Below, piece after piece: positions 59,841 through 64,000 of a stretch of DNA of 64,000 nt (position 1 is the first letter of the stretch; the number at the start of each line of letters is the position of its first letter). A program made the position numbers and the translations under genes. The notes beneath the pieces are model-generated. The model was not told the DNA's origin. It ran no database searches and saw nothing but the letters and a program-made list of their open reading frames with translations. The DNA comes from Halobacteriovorax sp. JY17 (GTDB lineage: Bacteria > Bdellovibrionota > Bacteriovoracia > Bacteriovoracales > Bacteriovoracaceae): assembly GCF_002753895.1 (NCBI RefSeq), contig NZ_NJER01000001.1, positions 1,050,910 through 1,114,909 of the forward strand. The letters run 5' to 3'.

Positions 59841-61340
59841 ATGTTTAATGAGTTTAGAAATTATCTCTTAAAAGCTTCTGCACTAATCAGCTGTGCAGCG
59901 GTTCTTCTGTACTTTGCTCCTGGCGATCAGAAAATAAGCTCTTTCGATGAAGAGGAAATTCAAAGTGTCGAACCTACGGAAAAAACTCCTAACCAATTAG
60001 GTAAGTATAATAATATGAGAAAGCCTGCTTCAATCAATGAGCAATCTCCAATAGAGTCAGCCTCGACAACACAATTAAGTGAAGAGAGCAATACTGACTT
60101 TGAAAATGAAAACCAATTTATTCCCGAGGAAGACCCTTCTCTTAGAAATTTAGCTGAATCAAGTGGAAGCTTTGAAAATAGCTTACCAGGTGAGCGTGGC
60201 GAGATTCAAGAACAACAAGACCAAGCTGAAGCGAAGAGAAACTCTAATCCACAAATAAATGACGACTTTCAACAGGACCCTAGACAAAGCTCAGGAGGCT
60301 CTTCTTCCGATATTGCAGCAACCTCTGCAGAAGTGAATTACGCAATTCCAGACTGTGCAGAAAATTGTTCTGCTAATGAAGATAATTCTGATACAGCAGA
60401 AACAAATAGCGGAGAAAGTACGGCGAGCACAGATTCTTCAGAAGGAACCACCTCTACTCCGACGAATCCTACGGCCGATGTCGCTCCAGTGGTAACAGCT
60501 GATTTAGGGGCAGGAAATTATTCAGAAAATCCGAGTGTAACTTTGAGCTCGAATATTGGTGGCGAAATCTACTATTGTGTTGCAGAAGGAAGCTGTTGTG
60601 AACCTAACCCTTCTTCCGGTGGAACTCTATATAGTTCGGCAATAGATATTGGAACAGGAGATGGAAACTTCTGCTTAAGTTTTGTTGGTATTGGCCAAAG
60701 TGGAGTTCTAGGAGAGCAAGTAACTCAATCTTACAATGTAGATCAAACACTCCCAGATATGTCTTCAATTGTTGATGTTCAATATATTCAGACTACTGGT
60801 GAAAGTAGTATCGCTATAAATTCATCAAAGTTTGGATCTACTGGATATGACTACGGCCTCTATAATCTCAGTGCCGATCCATCGGCCCTAAACTGTAAGC
60901 AAGTAGAAGAAAATTTCGCTCATGCAACCTACGGAGTCGACTTTGATGGCAACTCATCACCAGACCTCTATGATCTAAGCTCAATTTTCACAACTATTAC
61001 AAGTCCTCTTCGTCCGGGGATAATGAATTATGGTGCAGGTGGAAATTACTTTGTTTCAATCCTCTCCAATCGAAATCTCGCAGGAGAAGCGAAGAGAAAT
61101 TGTGTCACTCATAAAGTTGTCTTAGAAGATTTCGACTACCTTGCCTCAACGCAAACATCAACTTCTGCTCCCATTGTAAATGGCTCAGGTCATATGGAAT
61201 ATAGTGGAACATTTAATAGCTATGGTATCTTCCGAGAGCCGGCCGCTATTGGTGACGCCTCTATTACAAGTGGTTCATCTAGATTTGAAGCTGACGCAAA
61301 TAATATTCTTGAGGCCACCAAAGAAGATATTATCTATTAG
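59841..61340 (+). CDS. Membrane-anchored surface protein with chitobiase-C-terminal-like domain
   Basis: The 499-residue protein has an N-terminal hydrophobic anchor or signal (about 10-26), then about 190 residues of acidic Ser/Glu/Asn/Thr-rich low-complexity linker. Residues about 214-300 (A-P-V-V-T-A-D-L-G-A-G-N-Y, then V-T-L-S-S-N-I-G-G-E-I-Y-Y-C) match the pattern of the CHB_HEX_C_1 beta-sandwich found after chitobiases and on surface proteins. The C-terminal 200 residues have six or more cysteines and no recognised fold. A role in surface binding is inference. The Shine-Dalgarno is weak. Confidence 0.78.
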   Translation: MFNEFRNYLLKASALISCAAVLLYFAPGDQKISSFDEEEIQSVEPTEKTPNQLGKYNNMRKPASINEQSPIESASTTQLSEESNTDFENENQFIPEEDPSLRNLAESSGSFENSLPGERGEIQEQQDQAEAKRNSNPQINDDFQQDPRQSSGGSSSDIAATSAEVNYAIPDCAENCSANEDNSDTAETNSGESTASTDSSEGTTSTPTNPTADVAPVVTADLGAGNYSENPSVTLSSNIGGEIYYCVAEGSCCEPNPSSGGTLYSSAIDIGTGDGNFCLSFVGIGQSGVLGEQVTQSYNVDQTLPDMSSIVDVQYIQTTGESSIAINSSKFGSTGYDYGLYNLSADPSALNCKQVEENFAHATYGVDFDGNSSPDLYDLSSIFTTITSPLRPGIMNYGAGGNYFVSILSNRNLAGEAKRNCVTHKVVLEDFDYLASTQTSTSAPIVNGSGHMEYSGTFNSYGIFREPAAIGDASITSGSSRFEADANNILEATKEDIIY

Positions 61341-61437
61341 TATCGCCTACTAAAATAGTCACTTTCTCTCCAAGTAGATTATATTTACGAAAAACTTTCC
61401 TCCTAGTTTTAACAAGTTAACATCCTAAACTAAATTC

Positions 61438-61464
61438 TCAAAGAAATCTTCAACATACCGATTA
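61438..61464 (+). promoter_or_regulatory. Sigma-28 (FliA)-like promoter for the fibre-like gene
   Basis: TCAA at 61438-61441, 15 bases, then ACCGATTA at 61457-61464: two mismatches to the -10 GCCGATAA and one in the -35 core TAAA. It lies about 50 bases before the ATG. Confidence 0.45.
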
Positions 61465-61512
61465 GAATAGTATGAACGACCTAGTCTTAATAGCTTATTT
61501 GCGGAACGTTTG

Positions 61513-64000
61513 ATGATTAAAAAGCTGCTAACTACATTCATACTGATAATTGCGTCTTCTCTTGTTATGGCGTCTGAGAAGATCTCTTATTCTGGTAGAT
61601 TAACTTCCGCCTCTGGAGCTCCTATCTCTGGGCCTGTAAGTCTTAACTTAGAAATTGTAACCTCTACTCCTGCTGTTCTTTGTACTATTAACGATGGTGC
61701 TGTTCCTCTTTCAAATGGTGTCTTTCATCTTGAAGTGGATTATGGAACGACTTGTGATAGTGGGCGTTCTTTAAAAAATATTATTTCTGATTCTGTTACC
61801 GCTAGTGAAGAGCTCTTTATTCGCGTTGTTGATGTCACTCATTCTAAAACTTATCCTTCACAGGCCATTACAAGTTCTCCTCTTGCTATCTTCGCTCTTG
61901 AAGCCGCTTCTGTTAGAACTGGCTCAATTGTAAATACTGACTTAAAAGGCGTCGCCGCTAATTGTGCCAATAACGAAGTCATCGCTGGTGACGGTGCTGG
62001 AAATTTCAAATGTATTTCTGCAAGTACGGGCTCTGTAACTTCAATTACTGCGGGAACAGGACTTACTGGTGGAACGATTACTGCCACTGGAACAATTGCT
62101 GTTGACGTTGGTGTAGGAGCTGGAGATATTCCTCAACTCGATGGCTCTGGAAAGTTAGCAACTTCAGTTGAGACTGATCCAAGTGTTACTGCTTTTGCAA
62201 AAGCGGCCCTTCCAACCTGTGGGGTTGGTGAAGTTTTAAAATCTGATGGAACAAACTTTTCTTGTGTTACTGACGATACAGGAACTGATAGTGATACAAC
62301 TTATACCGCAGGATTAGGAATTGATCTAACTGCAGGGCAGTTCTCTATTGATGCTTCGGCCTGTGGAGCTGGACAGAGAATAGTATTCGGTGCTCCTGGT
62401 TTTGGTTGTGAAGATGCTGATGCCATTTCTCTGCAAGGAAATGATGTCGACAACACTGCTCCAAATGATAACGATGTTCTTACTTGGAATAACACAACTT
62501 CAAAATGGGAACCAAGAGCGACGGCTTCGACAGTTAATGCTCTCAATGATTTAAGTGACGCTGCTACAACAACTGATAATTTATTTCTAGGTCATAGCAA
62601 TACAATGGGAACTTCAAATACTGGAGTTGGTGTAACGGCACTTGATGCTCTTACAACAGGTAATTTTAACACTTCTCTTGGAGACGGCTCTCTCACAGCA
62701 AATCAAGATGGATCAAATAATGTAGCGGTTGGTTACAATGCAGGTAAGAGTAACGTGACAGGCTCTGGAAATATTTTTTTAGGAAATGCTGCCGGAGAAA
62801 ATGAAACTGGCTCTAATAAACTCTACATAGATAATTCAAATACAGCGACTCCGTTAATTCTTGGAGATTTTTCAACTGATACTTTAACAATTAATGGAAC
62901 TTTAAAAATTGTAGATGGATCACAAGGTGCGAATAAAGTTTTAACTTCATCAGCTGATGGAACGGCCATTTGGTCAACTCTCTCGGGAGCAGGGAGTGTG
63001 ACAAGTGTTGATGTGACAGCTCCTTTAGTAAAGGGTGGAACTGCTTCTGATATTGATCTCTCAATTCCTGCGGCAACAACTTCTGCCGACGGTTACTTAA
63101 CTTCAACTGATTGGAATACTTTTAATAATAAACAAGCGGCTCTTCCAACAGGTGGAACAACAGCACAATATCTCCGTGGAGATTTAACTCTCTCAACTTT
63201 TTTAAATGATGTTCTAGCTAGTGTTCTCACTGGATATGTTGTTGGTGCCGACACTCCTTTAGCTGCAACAGATTCAATAGTTTCGGCCTTTGGAAAAATT
63301 CAAGGACAAATTAATGCAAATGATACAGCGATTTCGGCTAATGCGACAGACATAGGAACAAATGCTACAGATATTGGAACTAATGCAGCGGCGATTACAG
63401 CAAATACAACGAATATTTCTTCTAACGATACTGACATTGCAGCCAACACTGCAGACATTACAACGAATGCAGCGGACATTGCTCAAAACGCAGCTGACAT
63501 TGCAGCGATTGATGAGTCTCAATGGATAACAACAGGATCAGACATTTATTATAATACAGGAAATGTTGGAATTGGAACAAGCTCTCCTACTCTTGGTGGT
63601 TTTGCTTACGCTTCTGCGAGCAAGCTTGGAATTACAGGAAATGGATCAGCTGATAATAATGCAAGTTTTGGAGTACTCAACATAGGAAATAATAGAACAA
63701 CACCAGGCGGTGGTGATGCTCTAGGTGTTATCAACTTTAATTCTGTGAATGATACAACTGCAGTGAAATCACAAATATCAGTATACAATGAGGGAGCAGG
63801 TGGTGCTAACGGCTTCGGCTCAAGAATGATGTTTACAACTAGAGGAAATAATCAACTTAATCCTACCGAGAGACTAAGAATAGATTCTTCCGGAAATGTT
63901 GGGATAGGAACTTCTGCACCAGTTTCAAGATTAGATGTAAACGGTACAATCACATCAGGTGGAGATACTGCAACAACAGGTACTCTTCAATTTGCAGGAA
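61513..64000 (+). CDS. Large secreted fibre/adhesin-like protein (3' end outside window)
   Basis: The frame is open from the ATG at 61513 to the window end, 829 residues. A signal peptide (1-20, ending V-M-A-S) is followed by a beta domain (about 22-135). Repeats then include G-T-G-L-T-G-G-T-I-T-A and a head-like array of N-T-G-V-G, N-T-S-L-G, N-V-A-V-G and N-I-F-L-G units (about 360-440). Nine seven-residue repeats of the form N-A-x-D-I-x-x (about 603-665) predict a trimeric coiled coil. After this come N-V-G-I-G-T-S-S-P and E-R-L-R-I-D-S-S-G-N-V-G-I-G-T motifs, typical of tail-fibre and endosialidase-type stalks. An intramolecular chaperone (peptidase S74-like) may follow outside the window; that is a guess. 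Confidence 0.85.
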   Translation, partial: MIKKLLTTFILIIASSLVMASEKISYSGRLTSASGAPISGPVSLNLEIVTSTPAVLCTINDGAVPLSNGVFHLEVDYGTTCDSGRSLKNIISDSVTASEELFIRVVDVTHSKTYPSQAITSSPLAIFALEAASVRTGSIVNTDLKGVAANCANNEVIAGDGAGNFKCISASTGSVTSITAGTGLTGGTITATGTIAVDVGVGAGDIPQLDGSGKLATSVETDPSVTAFAKAALPTCGVGEVLKSDGTNFSCVTDDTGTDSDTTYTAGLGIDLTAGQFSIDASACGAGQRIVFGAPGFGCEDADAISLQGNDVDNTAPNDNDVLTWNNTTSKWEPRATASTVNALNDLSDAATTTDNLFLGHSNTMGTSNTGVGVTALDALTTGNFNTSLGDGSLTANQDGSNNVAVGYNAGKSNVTGSGNIFLGNAAGENETGSNKLYIDNSNTATPLILGDFSTDTLTINGTLKIVDGSQGANKVLTSSADGTAIWSTLSGAGSVTSVDVTAPLVKGGTASDIDLSIPAATTSADGYLTSTDWNTFNNKQAALPTGGTTAQYLRGDLTLSTFLNDVLASVLTGYVVGADTPLAATDSIVSAFGKIQGQINANDTAISANATDIGTNATDIGTNAAAITANTTNISSNDTDIAANTADITTNAADIAQNAADIAAIDESQWITTGSDIYYNTGNVGIGTSSPTLGGFAYASASKLGITGNGSADNNASFGVLNIGNNRTTPGGGDALGVINFNSVNDTTAVKSQISVYNEGAGGANGFGSRMMFTTRGNNQLNPTERLRIDSSGNVGIGTSAPVSRLDVNGTITSGGDTATTGTLQFAG
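63319..63507 (+). repeat. Nine tandem 21-base units coding heptads
   Basis: Each unit encodes seven residues beginning with Asn and usually having Ile at position 5 (for example N-A-T-D-I-G-T). The two units following the first are almost identical at DNA level; the rest have diverged. Confidence 0.85.

Noticed and set aside
61851..63788. Several open frames on the minus strand opposite the fibre-like gene
   Set aside because: They are short, biased in composition and lie opposite a long frame with signal peptide and recognisable repeats; they are shadows of the repeats.

Overview
The window is AT-rich bacterial DNA (I estimate a G+C in the upper 30s per cent; not computed) with dense genes, short operons and frequent TTG or GTG starts behind good Shine-Dalgarno sites. 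The gene content suggests a predatory member of the Bdellovibrionota, most likely a Bacteriovorax/Halobacteriovorax-type organism. The evidence is an EF-G of the mitochondrial/spirochaete/delta type, many signal-peptide proteases and wall-active enzymes, large lipoproteins and fibre-like surface proteins, FliA-like promoters in front of surface genes, and a full polyamine pathway. This placement is inference; no 16S gene is present.

Layout. 1-2.1 kb: the 5' part of a CCA-adding/poly(A) polymerase family gene and a LysR regulator. 2.2-7.2 kb: four secreted proteins on the minus strand, two of them paralogous trypsin-like proteases flanking a small secreted protein and an 826-residue protein with a possible permuted papain-like domain. 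7.3-9.5 kb: fusA. 9.7-17.2 kb: a small unknown gene and two very large paralogous lipoproteins, both preceded by sigma-28-like promoters. 17.3-25.5 kb: a subtilisin-like protease, two periplasmic-binding-protein paralogues (the second decayed at its N terminus), a caspase-like (clan CD) candidate, a lysozyme-like candidate, a MarC protein, a PBP4-type carboxypeptidase and a membrane ankyrin protein. 25.5-29.3 kb: a non-coding stretch with a strong long-range stem, small proteins, a single-domain globin and secreted unknowns. 29.5-31.7 kb: HU, then an Rrf2 regulator overlapping a cysteine desulfurase.

32.1-38.1 kb is a six-gene minus-strand operon, cdaA-cdaR-glmM-pdxJ-nnr-tsaE, linking c-di-AMP synthesis, wall precursors, vitamin B6, NAD(P)HX repair and tRNA modification. 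38.2-40.2 kb is a PilZ-GAF-AAA-Fis regulator lacking the sigma-54 contact loop. 40.4-47.3 kb carries polyamine synthesis: speD (eukaryotic-type) and speE on the plus strand, speB and speA on the minus strand, with an EVE-domain protein and a sensor kinase between them. 47.4-51 kb: an MpaA-like carboxypeptidase lipoprotein, a RimK-like ATP-grasp protein and a phospholipase-D-family protein. 51.2-55 kb is an iron/haem area: bfd, bfr, and a ferrochelatase fused to an MFS transporter. 55-58.4 kb: queF, tatA, a MurQ/GKRP-like sugar-phosphate protein with a receiver-domain protein, khpA and rpsP. 58.5-64 kb: secreted unknowns, an exported NADAR-like protein, a protein with a chitobiase-C-terminal-like domain, and the start of a long fibre-like protein that runs off the window.

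The most unusual items are the hemH-MFS fusion, the eukaryotic-type AdoMet decarboxylase, the exported NADAR-like protein, the cluster of unannotated secreted hydrolase candidates (clan CD, lysozyme-like, permuted papain-like), and the FliA-like promoter set. No CRISPR array, tRNA, rRNA, insertion sequence or prophage was seen.
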